Shown: one piece after another, positions 14,526 through 22,466 of the stretch | How the letters are laid out: each line of letters begins with the position of its first letter | Numbering within the stretch: the stretch's first letter is position 1 | Source: Chryseosolibacter sp964393795 | GTDB lineage: Bacteria > Bacteroidota > Bacteroidia > Cytophagales > Cyclobacteriaceae | Assembly: GCA_964393795.1 (NCBI GenBank) | Contig: CAYMWA010000047.1 | Span: 1 to 22,467, forward strand | Length of the DNA: 22,467 bases | Reading direction: 5' to 3' | The notes under the pieces: generated by a model | Seen by the model: only the letters and a program-made list of their open reading frames with translations | Told to the model about the DNA's origin: nothing | Database searches by the model: none | Position numbers and translations under genes: made by a program

Positions 14526-16331
14526 ATGAAGAACCCCTATTTGTCCCTGCTCGCTACTGCCTGGAAATATGCCGGCCGCGAGCGAAAGCGGTTTATCCTG
14601 ATCTACTGCATGTTTGCGGTTGCGAACATTATCGTGTCACTCAACCCATTGTTTTACGGATGGCTGGTGACTGAACTTCAGGAGAATGCGGCCGCTGTGT
14701 TGCGCACAGCGTGGATTTACGCTTTGGGATATCTCATCCTTAAGTTCTTTGAATGGACGATGCATGGGCCCGGTCGCGTGATGGAACAGCAACTGGCGTT
14801 TAACGTGAGCCGGAACTTTCAGGATCAACTGTACGGAAATATCCTGCACCTTCCGGTACAATGGCACCAGGAGAACCACAGCGGTGCGACGATTAACAAG
14901 TCACGCAAGGCACACGAGGCACTGCGATCGTTTTTACAGAACGGATTTATCTATCTCTATTCATTTGGGAAATTTGTATTCTCGTTCACGGCGATGATAT
15001 ATTTTTCGCCGTTGTTTGGAACGATCGGTATTGCGCTCGGTATCGTGACGATTTTCATTATCATGCGTTTCGACCGTGTGTTCATTAAAACACTTCGCGA
15101 AGTGAACACGCGAGAGCACGGTGTGTCCTCGATGTTGTTCGACACGCTTTCGAACATTACAACGGTGATTACCCTTCGGCTGGAAAAAATAGTACATGCC
15201 TCATTTCTTGAAAAACTGGGCAACGTCTTTCCGCCTTTCAAGAAGAACGCCACCATTAATGAGTGGAAATGGTTCGCCGCACAGATGATGATCGCGTTGA
15301 TTTATTCGGTGACGGTGCTGGGTTACATCTATCAGCAGTGGGTACCGGGTGAGACTTTTCAGATCGGCGGACTTATCGTCCTGATCGGATACGTTACCCA
15401 GTTCACGAGCGTCTTCAACGACATTGCTTCACAGTATACGCAGATTGTGAAGTTTCATACCGACATCCACAATGTGGCCGACATAGAAAAGGCGATTGCG
15501 GCCATGCCGGAGCGCAAAGAGGAAAAGCCACTGCCGGCGGAATGGAATCGAATTGATATCAGCGGCTTGAACTTTTTGCGTCCAGGCACATCGTTGACAG
15601 AAAAACCTACAGGTCTTTTCGATCTATCGATGCGTATTTCAAAAGGCGAACGAATTGCCCTGATCGGCGAAAGCGGCAGCGGCAAGAGCACGTTACTCGC
15701 ATTGCTTCGCGGGCTTCACAATCCGGCGCCCGGATGTAACGTCACGCTGAATGAGTTGCTGCCCGCCGAAATGTCGAACATCGCTTCATCCGTTACGCTG
15801 TTTCCCCAGGAGCCTGAAATCTTTGAGAATACGATTCTGCACAATATCACGCTGGGATTGCCTTTCAGCCGTGAAGAAGTGCTGGCGGCCTGTGAGGAAG
15901 CACAGTTTACTGACGTCCTGAACAGGCTTCCCAACGGTCTGGATACATTCATCCAGGAAAAAGGGGTGAACCTGTCGGGTGGACAGAAACAACGATTGGC
16001 ATTGGCGCGCGGTATCCTGGCGGCGCGCAACAGCGACATCATCCTGATGGATGAACCTACCAGCAGCGTAGACCCGCGCACGGAGAAACTGATTTATACG
16101 AGCATGTTCGAGACCTTTAAGAAGAAGGCCGTTATCTCGTCACTTCACCGGCTGCACTTGCTGACGCAGTTTGACTATATCTATATCCTGAGAAGCGGAC
16201 AAGTGGTGGACGAAGGTACCTATGAGCACCTCAGTCGATACAGCCTGGTCTTCCAGGATATGTGTGGCCACCAACAGACGGAAGTGGTGCAGGAGGCTAC
16301 GCCGCTCCCCCAGCTGAATGTAGCGCTTTGA
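14526..16331 (+). CDS. Type-I ABC exporter half-transporter (MsbA/lipid- or glycan-export-like)
   Basis: A 601-residue membrane domain plus ATPase that would dimerise in the inner membrane. Hydrophobic segments lie near 24-45, 62-76, 140-160, 163-182, 250-268 and 277-295, giving the six-helix exporter fold. The ATPase has Walker A GESGSGKS at 381-388, Q-loop FPQEP around Gln428, signature LSGGQKQR at 483-490, Walker B DIILMDEP at 504-511 with Glu510, and H-loop His541. All catalytic residues are present. The intracellular-loop segment (HSGATINKSRKAHEALR) departs from the usual TGDLxSR pattern. ATG at 14526 is preferred over a GTG at 14454. Its position beside a heptose/glycosyltransferase locus recalls the msbA-waa arrangement of Pseudomonas, but the substrate is inferred only from this. 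Confidence 0.88.
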   Translation: MKNPYLSLLATAWKYAGRERKRFILIYCMFAVANIIVSLNPLFYGWLVTELQENAAAVLRTAWIYALGYLILKFFEWTMHGPGRVMEQQLAFNVSRNFQDQLYGNILHLPVQWHQENHSGATINKSRKAHEALRSFLQNGFIYLYSFGKFVFSFTAMIYFSPLFGTIGIALGIVTIFIIMRFDRVFIKTLREVNTREHGVSSMLFDTLSNITTVITLRLEKIVHASFLEKLGNVFPPFKKNATINEWKWFAAQMMIALIYSVTVLGYIYQQWVPGETFQIGGLIVLIGYVTQFTSVFNDIASQYTQIVKFHTDIHNVADIEKAIAAMPERKEEKPLPAEWNRIDISGLNFLRPGTSLTEKPTGLFDLSMRISKGERIALIGESGSGKSTLLALLRGLHNPAPGCNVTLNELLPAEMSNIASSVTLFPQEPEIFENTILHNITLGLPFSREEVLAACEEAQFTDVLNRLPNGLDTFIQEKGVNLSGGQKQRLALARGILAARNSDIILMDEPTSSVDPRTEKLIYTSMFETFKKKAVISSLHRLHLLTQFDYIYILRSGQVVDEGTYEHLSRYSLVFQDMCGHQQTEVVQEATPLPQLNVAL

Positions 16332-16421
16332 ATGCAAGGTGGAAATGCAAGTTGGAATGCATGTTAAGATGCATGTTTAAGGAAGTTGACCTGCATTATA
16401 TTTTGCATTTCAACATGCATT
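16331..16421. repeat. ATGCA-rich repeat cluster between convergent genes
   Basis: ATGCATGTT occurs at 16357-16365 and 16369-16377, and its reverse complement AACATGCAT at 16412-16420. AATGCAA variants at 16331 and 16344 and TTGCATTT at 16403 add to the cluster. Either ATGCATGTT copy can pair with the last arm, so alternative hairpins are possible between the ABC exporter and DUF1501 stop codons. The final arm overlaps the DUF1501 stop. It may serve as a bidirectional transcript end. Confidence 0.55.
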
Positions 16422-17898
16422 AAACAAGGATTTCAGAAATGACTTTCCCGGACACATCCGTAAGACGGAAGGGCCGGCCCTGAAACTGATAGGTCAGCTT
16501 CTCGTGATCGAGTCCGAGTTGGTTGAGGATTGTTGCCTGAACATCGTGGACGGACACCTTTCCCGTGATGGGGTAATATCCGATCTCATCCGTCTCTCCC
16601 CAGGTCGTACCCGGCCTGATTCCACCACCCGCCATCCACATGGTGAATGCTTCAACATGGTGGTCGCGGCCGAAGAATGGATTGGTTTTGTTTTCGCGAT
16701 TTTCCTGCATGGGCGTACGCCCGAATTCACCGCCCCAAACGACAAGTGTTTCGTCCAGTAGTCCCCGTTGCTTGAGGTCGAGAATGAGCGCCGTTACTGG
16801 CCGGTCTATCTCCCGACATTTGTTCTTGAGGCCGATGTTGATGGCGCCGTCTTCACTCGTGCCATGGGTGTCCCATCCCCAATCAAAAAGTTGAACGAAT
16901 CGAACGCCCTGTTCGACAAGCTTTCTCGCCAGCAGGCAATTGTTGGCAAACGATGCGCGTCCCGGCGTTGTGCCGTACAATTCATGGATATACGCCGGTT
17001 CATGGTTGATGTCCATCACTTCCGGGACCGACATTTGCATACGGAATGCCATTTCATATTGAGCGATGCGTGTAAGGGTCTCCGGGTCATTCATCAAATC
17101 GTAATGCTCCTGGTTGACAGCGTTGATCGCCTCGATCGTCCGCTTTTTCAGCTCGCGGTCAACGCCTTCAGGGTCGCTGAGAAACAACACGGGATCACCT
17201 TCCGACCGGCATTGTACCCCCTGGTACACCGAGGGGAGGAAGCCACTTCCCCACACGCTCTTACCTGCATCGGGCGTTTTTCCACCAGAAGTCAGTACTA
17301 CAAACCCGGGCAGGTCATTATTCTCCGTGCCCAGCCCATACGTTACCCACGAGCCCATGCTCGGCCTTCCGAGTCGGGGGCCGCCGGTGTGCACAAAAAG
17401 CTGCGCCGGCGCGTGATTGAACTGATCGGTGTGTACCCCCTTTAAAAATGCAACCTCGTCGGCGATAGTAGCGAGGTGCGGCAGGTTGTCAGAAATATAG
17501 GCACCGGATTCTCCGCGTTGCTTAAAAACAGCTTTCGGCCCCAGCATCCTGGGCGTACCGCGAATAAACGCGAAACGCTTTCCTTCCAGGAGCGACGGCG
17601 GGCATAATTGCTGATCGAGCTTTTGAAGTTCCGGCTTGTAGTCGAATAACTCAAGCTGTGACGGCGCACCCGCCATGTGGAGAAATATGACGCGTTTGGC
17701 TTTGCCCGGAAAATGTGGCGGACGGGCAGCCATCGGATTGCGCACGGAGGCATACTTACCCGACGCCGATTCTTGCAATCCACAGCCTGCCATGAAGGTG
17801 CCGAGCGCAGCAACCCCCAAGCCGGCCGCACTCTCCATCAGAAAGTGCCGGCGACTGATATTTTTGAGTTGTTCGATATGAGGCGCGCGCTCATCCAT
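16420..17898 (-). CDS. Tat-exported DUF1501 (alkaline-phosphatase-superfamily-like) protein
   Basis: A 492-residue DUF1501 protein of unknown reaction. The N-terminus carries a twin-arginine signal, SRRHFL at 15-20, followed by a hydrophobic stretch and a possible lipobox MAGC (Cys39), so a folded, possibly lipid-anchored periplasmic protein is expected. Conserved family blocks are WDTHG at 342-346, GGEFGRTP at 389-396 and GRDHH at 410-414, then a glycine-rich MAGGGIRPG. There is no C/S-x-P-x-R sulfatase motif, so it is not a substrate for the FGE at 487-1551. The start is ATG at 17898; a longer frame would need TTG at 17916. Members usually sit beside a PSD1/DUF1549/DUF1553 cytochrome-like gene, but here the upstream neighbour is DUF4340. 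It may be read from the gld-like operon (85-bp gap) or its own promoter. Confidence 0.9.
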   Translation of the reverse strand: MDERAPHIEQLKNISRRHFLMESAAGLGVAALGTFMAGCGLQESASGKYASVRNPMAARPPHFPGKAKRVIFLHMAGAPSQLELFDYKPELQKLDQQLCPPSLLEGKRFAFIRGTPRMLGPKAVFKQRGESGAYISDNLPHLATIADEVAFLKGVHTDQFNHAPAQLFVHTGGPRLGRPSMGSWVTYGLGTENNDLPGFVVLTSGGKTPDAGKSVWGSGFLPSVYQGVQCRSEGDPVLFLSDPEGVDRELKKRTIEAINAVNQEHYDLMNDPETLTRIAQYEMAFRMQMSVPEVMDINHEPAYIHELYGTTPGRASFANNCLLARKLVEQGVRFVQLFDWGWDTHGTSEDGAINIGLKNKCREIDRPVTALILDLKQRGLLDETLVVWGGEFGRTPMQENRENKTNPFFGRDHHVEAFTMWMAGGGIRPGTTWGETDEIGYYPITGKVSVHDVQATILNQLGLDHEKLTYQFQGRPFRLTDVSGKVISEILV

Positions 17899-17983
17899 CA
17901 GGAAAAGATAGGACAATTCCCCGGAAACGAAAAGCTCAGGCAGCAGTAATTGCCGGGGCTGAACGCCGTCATCAGACGCGCTG

Positions 17984-18886
17984 CTATTTTATCAACTCCG
18001 TTTTCCCGATAAAGAGGTCGCCCACGAAGGTAGAGTCGTCGAAATAGACGTCCTGCTGAACGCTTGAAGTAAGGATCCACCTCGATCCATCTGCCTTCCA
18101 CCCTTTGACGATTACCGGTGCCATGGCATTCCCCGAGATGGTTAGCGTAACATCGGCAGCGGTGTCTGGTGAGAAGTTGTCAGCAAAGGAAGACAAATTC
18201 CTGCTGTGAAGCCGGCCGAGATATTGTTCAACCTTGACGGAATCCGCTTTCCCGTCGCCGATCATCCATCCGTCGCGCTTTTCGAGCACAAAGCTGCTGT
18301 CTGCAGGATACCCAAATACAACCTTGTCGACTGCGGCCGTGTTGACATCGAGGAAAGTCTTGTTACGCCAATCGGCAAACGACTTGTTAAACTCTCCCTG
18401 AAGGTAGCCGCGCAGCGCGTATATTTCTGTTTCACCGTCGAGTCGCGCATAGGTGGCACCTTGTGATTGCTTTCCGATCAACCAGTGCGCGATGGCTTTT
18501 TCATTCTTGTCGAGAACGACTACCTCCAGACTGGTTGAATCACCCACTTGGTAGGTATCCCATTTTTCTGGCTTGCGTGATACGATGCGTTCGGCCTGCA
18601 TCCCGGCAAGCGTTCGAAGGAGCGCATCACGTTGGTTGCGCGCCACGCTAACGGTCCGTCCATCCTGCTCCACCGTCCATCCTTCTTCCGTGTTCCTGAT
18701 CGTTACCGGTTTGTCGCTGTCCTTGTTGGAGGTGATGGTGACAGCCGCAATACTGGCAGTGTCAACGTTGAACACATCAGCGTTGAAGTTGCTTTCCAGC
18801 GATGGTGATCGAAAAACCTTTGTCAGCACGAAGGCGGACAATAACACCAGAAGAGCGACAAGTAATATTTTGTTGGTCCGTGTCAT
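17984..18886 (-). CDS. DUF4340 membrane-anchored protein
   Basis: A 300-residue protein with one N-terminal membrane anchor (about 6-23) and the rest predicted outside the cytoplasm. The body contains repeated beta-rich modules typical of DUF4340, each with a pattern such as EGWTVEQDGR near 69 and RDGWMIGDGKADS near 205. The function is unknown. The family is regularly encoded behind GldG-like proteins and ABC-2 permeases, and is thought to act with them. The start at 18886 lies one base after the gldG-like stop and has AGGA five bases upstream; an ATG at 18901 would overlap that gene by 14 nt. It is the last clear member of the four-gene ABC unit. Confidence 0.88.
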   Translation of the reverse strand: MTRTNKILLVALLVLLSAFVLTKVFRSPSLESNFNADVFNVDTASIAAVTITSNKDSDKPVTIRNTEEGWTVEQDGRTVSVARNQRDALLRTLAGMQAERIVSRKPEKWDTYQVGDSTSLEVVVLDKNEKAIAHWLIGKQSQGATYARLDGETEIYALRGYLQGEFNKSFADWRNKTFLDVNTAAVDKVVFGYPADSSFVLEKRDGWMIGDGKADSVKVEQYLGRLHSRNLSSFADNFSPDTAADVTLTISGNAMAPVIVKGWKADGSRWILTSSVQQDVYFDDSTFVGDLFIGKTELIK

Positions 18887-18887
18887 G

Positions 18888-20390
18888 CTATTCCTGTTCA
18901 TCGTTTTCGTTCATTCTTTTCAGTCGTATCGCACGGTTCTTTTGCGCGCGAACAACGCCGTAGCCGATCACAAGCAGGATCGGTAAAAGGAAGTTGGAAT
19001 ACTTCAGGATTTGCTTAGTCGATGCATCCACTTCCCTTATCGGTCTTGAGATCACGCCTTTTGTGCGCAGGGCGATGAGGCCGGTGTCATCGGACAGCCA
19101 GTCGATGGCGTTGGACAACAGGTTTACGTTGTCGGGCTCAAGGTTACGCGCCTGACCGGGAGGGCCGTTCACGGGAAAGTCGCCATCGCCGATGACCACC
19201 ATTTTGAGGTGCTCGCCGGTGACGGCAGCGGCTACGGGGATATGTTGCCTTGGAAAGTCGTTCTCCGACCATTCTTTCGTTACGTCAAAATACTGCGGCG
19301 CAGGCAGGGCGTCGGAGTGAGCGCTTGAGAAGGCGAGGGGTTGAAACACTTTTGTGGAATCGTCAGTAGGACGCACTTCGCTGGCGAACTGGAACATCAC
19401 GGCTTCAAGGCCGGCGGTAATGGCATGGTCGGCGAAGGTAGCAATCACCGGTACATAGGGAAAGGAAACGTTGGCCTGCACAGTGAAGATGCCAAATTGC
19501 TGAGGAACGGATACCGAACCGCACTGTGCATCGACAACGAAGTTTTCCGCGACATCTACACCTTTCTGATGAAGCCATGACCGCAAACCGGTGTTTTGTG
19601 CGTGTCCGAAGCGGCGCTGGAGATCGGCTTCCACGCTGTTCAGCGCGACGAGCAGGCTGCCTCCACGGTTGAGAAAATCATCAAGTTGCTGGAGATGAGA
19701 TGCCGGGATGCTGTCGGTGGGCCGGATGAGCGCGAGCGTTGAAATTTCTTCCGGGATAGTGGTGCTGTCGGTCATCGTGATGGTTCTCGCATCGTACAAG
19801 ACGGCGAGTTGTTCACCTGCCTGCGCCATTTCCGAAAGCGCCGGCTCCCCGTGGCCACTGACGAAACCGATTACCGGTTTATCGTCGATCGAAATTTTCT
19901 TGATGGCGGTAGACAGGGCGTATTCCATGGCGGCGCCGGGTTGCAGGAAGGGAATCACTTCTGTTTTTTCACCCAGCTGTACCGTTGCGCCGAGGAACGC
20001 TTTCTGTTGTTTTACCTGATCCTTTTCACGCACATTGATCAGCACGGGCCGGATACCGTTCTGAACAGCCTCCTCCTCGTAGCTTTCTTTTTCATTCGGA
20101 TTGATGAACTCGTACACCACTTGCCCGTCAGACAGGTTAGCGTATTCAACAAGCAGGTCCTGAAAATCCTGCCGCGTCCGGGTGATGTTGGGAGGGAGAT
20201 CTTTTGAAAAATAAGCCTTCACTGTCACCGGTTCTTCCAATGCCTGCACAATGTCGCGGGTGGCTTTGCTGAGTGTGTACTGTCGGTCTTCCGTCAGGTC
20301 GAGGCGCACGTGATATTCGTAGGCCAGCAGGTTGACGACGACGACGATTCCGATGATCAGGGCCAGGGTTGAGGTGATACTGGATTTCAT
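18888..20390 (-). CDS. gldG: GldG-like ABC transporter auxiliary membrane protein
   Basis: A 500-residue protein with an N-terminal membrane anchor (about 5-24), a large extracytoplasmic part and a C-terminal membrane segment (about 465-485) ending in a basic-then-acidic tail. The body matches the GldG/ABC-type auxiliary family: YTLSKATRDIV near 38-48, the region VKAYFSKDLPP near 56-66, and GFVSGHGEPALSEM near 173-186. A ThuA-like fold of this part, known for the family, may bind a glycan or peptidoglycan ligand. Flavobacterium GldG is required for gliding. Here the DUF4340 neighbour suggests the broader non-gliding relatives, so the symbol marks similarity only. The start is ATG at 20390; TTG at 20396 is less likely. 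It follows the permease by 11 nt. Confidence 0.85.
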   Translation of the reverse strand: MKSSITSTLALIIGIVVVVNLLAYEYHVRLDLTEDRQYTLSKATRDIVQALEEPVTVKAYFSKDLPPNITRTRQDFQDLLVEYANLSDGQVVYEFINPNEKESYEEEAVQNGIRPVLINVREKDQVKQQKAFLGATVQLGEKTEVIPFLQPGAAMEYALSTAIKKISIDDKPVIGFVSGHGEPALSEMAQAGEQLAVLYDARTITMTDSTTIPEEISTLALIRPTDSIPASHLQQLDDFLNRGGSLLVALNSVEADLQRRFGHAQNTGLRSWLHQKGVDVAENFVVDAQCGSVSVPQQFGIFTVQANVSFPYVPVIATFADHAITAGLEAVMFQFASEVRPTDDSTKVFQPLAFSSAHSDALPAPQYFDVTKEWSENDFPRQHIPVAAAVTGEHLKMVVIGDGDFPVNGPPGQARNLEPDNVNLLSNAIDWLSDDTGLIALRTKGVISRPIREVDASTKQILKYSNFLLPILLVIGYGVVRAQKNRAIRLKRMNENDEQE

Positions 20391-20401
20391 TTTCAATCGG
20401 G

Positions 20402-21124
20402 TTAAGCGGCATGTCTTTTCACCAGAGAAAACTCTGCGAGGACGATGCCGATGAAGGTCACAGATAAGAAGTAGATGACGTCTCGGGTGTCGAGCACGCC
20501 GCGCGACATGCTCTCGACGTGGCTTGTGAGACTTAGCGATTCAAAGATCAGTCCCAACGCGCCGGTGAACTGATGCGCCATGATACCAAAGATCACGTGG
20601 AAGAACAGTCCGATAAACAACGCCATCAGGAAGGCGACGACCTGGTTGCTGGTGACACTGCTTGAATACAGTCCGATACTGATATACATAGCGCTCATGA
20701 GCAACATGCCGAGATAGCCGCAAAGAATCTGGCCGAGGTCGATGTTGCCGAGTGATGAAATAGTCACAACGTACGGCGCAGTGAAGGCAAGGGCGATCGC
20801 TACGAGCAGGAAGGCCGAAAGGAATTTACCCAGCACTACCTCACGGTCGGTCACTGCCTTCGTCAGCAGGAGTTCTAGCGTACCTGTTTTCTTCTCTTCG
20901 GCAAGTAGCCGCATCGTGATCGCCGGAATGAAGAAGAAAAGGGTCCAGAAGGCAACGTTGAAGAAAGATTCGAGACTCGCCTGTCCTACAAGGAAAATGT
21001 CGGCCCCGAGGAGCCATGTAAAAAATCCACTAAAGCCCAAAAACAACACCAGCATGATGTAGGCCGTCAGCGAATCAAAGAAGGTGTCAAGTTCACGTTT
21101 GGCAATAACCCAAATAGCATGCAT
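20402..21124 (-). CDS. gldF: GldF-like ABC-2 permease
   Basis: A 240-residue integral membrane permease with about six transmembrane helices (near 20-40, 56-72, 101-122, 134-153, 162-184 and 216-231). Between helices 2 and 3 lies RLLAEEKKTGTLELLLT (72-88), the hallmark cytoplasmic coupling segment of ABC-2 permeases that contacts the ATPase. Length and topology agree with GldF of gliding Bacteroidota (about 240 residues). The start is ATG at 21124, two bases after the gldA-like stop. The longer frame begins with GTG at 21214, deep inside the preceding gene, and adds sequence unlike the family. It should pair with the ATPase and GldG-like protein encoded on either side. The substrate is unknown. 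Confidence 0.9.
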   Translation of the reverse strand: MHAIWVIAKRELDTFFDSLTAYIMLVLFLGFSGFFTWLLGADIFLVGQASLESFFNVAFWTLFFFIPAITMRLLAEEKKTGTLELLLTKAVTDREVVLGKFLSAFLLVAIALAFTAPYVVTISSLGNIDLGQILCGYLGMLLMSAMYISIGLYSSSVTSNQVVAFLMALFIGLFFHVIFGIMAHQFTGALGLIFESLSLTSHVESMSRGVLDTRDVIYFLSVTFIGIVLAEFSLVKRHAA

Positions 21125-21126
21125 AG

Positions 21127-22056
21127 TCAATTCATGGTTAGGTTGCGGAAAATATCTTCGAGGCGGGTTTCCAGCGGAATGGATTCCGTGAGTACCCATC
21201 CGTTTTGTGTGCACAAATGGAAGAGCTCGCGTTTGGCTGATTGCCCGGTCCTGGCTTGAATTTCAAAGCGGTTCATGGCAGCATCGCGTGTAGTCGCTTT
21301 TTCCACTGCGGGGAGGTTGTTGAGTGCGGCAAGAATGTCGGCTTCCGCGCCGTCTTCTATTCTTACTCTGAGCAGTTCGCCACCCGATGCCTGATTGCGA
21401 AGTGTTTCCGCGGTACCGTCGGCGACAATCTTTCCTCTATTAATAATGAGGATGCGATCACAGGTAGCCTCTACCTCCGGGAGAATGTGTGTGCTGAGGA
21501 TGACGGTTTTTTCACGTCCGAGTTCGCGGATGAGTTTTCGGATTTCGACGATTTGATTCGGATCGAGCCCTGTGGTGGGCTCGTCGAGAATCAATATCGC
21601 CGGATCGTGGATCATCGCCTGCGCGAGACCGACACGCTGACGATAGCCTTTCGACAGTTCGCCGATCTTCTTGTGCTTCTCAAGTTGCAGTCCGCACATC
21701 TTTACCATCGAGCGGATACGGCTTTGAATTTTTTCGGATGGTACTTTTTGCAGCGCGGCACAAAATTCCAGGTAGTCGATCACCGGCATGTCGAGGTACA
21801 GCGGATTGTTTTCAGGAAGGTATCCGATGTGCTTTTTTAGTCGCTCGCCGTGTTCCTTCACCGACTCGCCGCCGATGAGAATGTCACCGCTGCCGATGCC
21901 GAGGAATCCGGTGATCATTTTCATCGACGTACTTTTCCCCGCGCCGTTGGGCCCGAGAAAGCCGAGAATTTCACCGGTCTTCACTTCAAATGAAATGTTG
22001 TCGACCGCAGTTTGCGGACCATAATGTTTTGTGAGGTTGTTGATCTGGATGTCCAT
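21127..22056 (-). CDS. gldA: GldA-like ABC transporter ATPase
   Basis: A 309-residue cytoplasmic ATPase energising the adjacent permease. Walker A GPNGAGKS is at 35-42, the Q-loop region GYLPENNPLYLDM at 78-90, signature LSKGYRQR at 134-141, Walker B ILILDEP at 154-160 and H-loop His190. The GYLPE(N/H)NPLY segment is very like GldA. Residues 220-309 form the extra C-terminal domain of this ATPase group, ending LEDIFRNLT. It is the first gene of a compact operon with the permease 2 nt behind. A promoter is expected in 22057-22280 but was not identified. Gliding involvement is possible if other gld genes occur elsewhere; none are in this window. Confidence 0.92.
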   Translation of the reverse strand: MDIQINNLTKHYGPQTAVDNISFEVKTGEILGFLGPNGAGKSTSMKMITGFLGIGSGDILIGGESVKEHGERLKKHIGYLPENNPLYLDMPVIDYLEFCAALQKVPSEKIQSRIRSMVKMCGLQLEKHKKIGELSKGYRQRVGLAQAMIHDPAILILDEPTTGLDPNQIVEIRKLIRELGREKTVILSTHILPEVEATCDRILIINRGKIVADGTAETLRNQASGGELLRVRIEDGAEADILAALNNLPAVEKATTRDAAMNRFEIQARTGQSAKRELFHLCTQNGWVLTESIPLETRLEDIFRNLTMN

Positions 22057-22280
22057 AATTGCTCACGTTATGTACAGCATAGCGGTGACGTTGTTACTAC
22101 ACCGCTTATCATCACTCGCGGCCGTTCGCGGATGCGCATGACGGCACGCACTACACAATACGGCGAGCAGCGCGCCGCTTTGGAAACCGGCGCTCAAAGA
22201 AATATTTTTTTGGAAAAATCACAAGGCCGAAATTGTTTTCGGGAAGAGCGTGCGATGAGTGGCCGAAGGGGTGCGGAAGG
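22057..22280. other. Upstream region of the gldA-like operon
   Basis: No gene is supported here. It should contain the promoter for the minus-strand ABC operon, but no convincing Bacteroidota -7/-33 pair was found. The stretch 22161-22221 is AT-rich relative to its surroundings and is the likeliest promoter zone. Repeats begin at 22281. Confidence 0.4.
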
Positions 22281-22308
22281 GTTGCAGGTTGCAGGTTGCA
22301 GGTTGTGC
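22281..22308. repeat. GTTGCAG heptamer array
   Basis: Three perfect GTTGCAG units at 22281, 22288 and 22295, plus a diverged fourth (GTTGTGC). Period 7, as in the other arrays of this window. Confidence 0.9.
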
Positions 22309-22347
22309 GAGCCCGAGCGGGACGGCTTGGTTTGATGTTAGGGCCTG

Positions 22348-22361
22348 GTTGCCAGTTGCCA
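22348..22361. repeat. GTTGCCA heptamer pair
   Basis: Two adjacent GTTGCCA units followed by GTTTTGC in phase. They share the GTTG head with the clusters at 22281 and 283. Confidence 0.7.
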
Positions 22362-22375
22362 GTTTTGCCGAGAAC

Positions 22376-22466
22376 ACTCACGACTCACGATTCACCACTC
22401 ACCACTCACGACTCACGATTCACGACTCACGACTCACGACTCACGACTCACGACTCACGACTCACG
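22376..22466. repeat. ACTCACG heptamer array at the window end
   Basis: Thirteen uninterrupted 7-nt units: ten are ACTCACG or differ only at the last base, and the others are ATTCACC, ACTCACC and ATTCACG. The last six are identical, suggesting recent expansion. The array runs to the window edge, so its full length is unknown. Confidence 0.95.

Noticed and set aside
16768..17445. 225-codon plus-strand ORF antisense to DUF1501
   Set aside because: It is a shadow of the conserved DUF1501 frame in GC-rich DNA, with no family features.
16420..17898. DUF1501 protein as the sulfatase substrate of the FGE
   Set aside because: No C/S-x-P-x-R motif is present; CPPSL near residue 100 lacks the Arg.
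17899..17916. TTG start for DUF1501, and a similar TTG start at 20396 for the GldG-like gene
   Set aside because: ATG codons lie only a few residues downstream in both cases and keep the export signal or anchor intact.
17917..17983. CCCCGG/CCGGGG inverted repeat as a terminator before DUF1501
   Set aside because: The arms are short and about 34 nt apart, with no T-run.
21125..21214. N-terminal extension of the GldF-like permease
   Set aside because: It needs a GTG start deep inside the ATPase gene; ATG at 21124 follows the ATPase stop by 2 nt and gives the family length.
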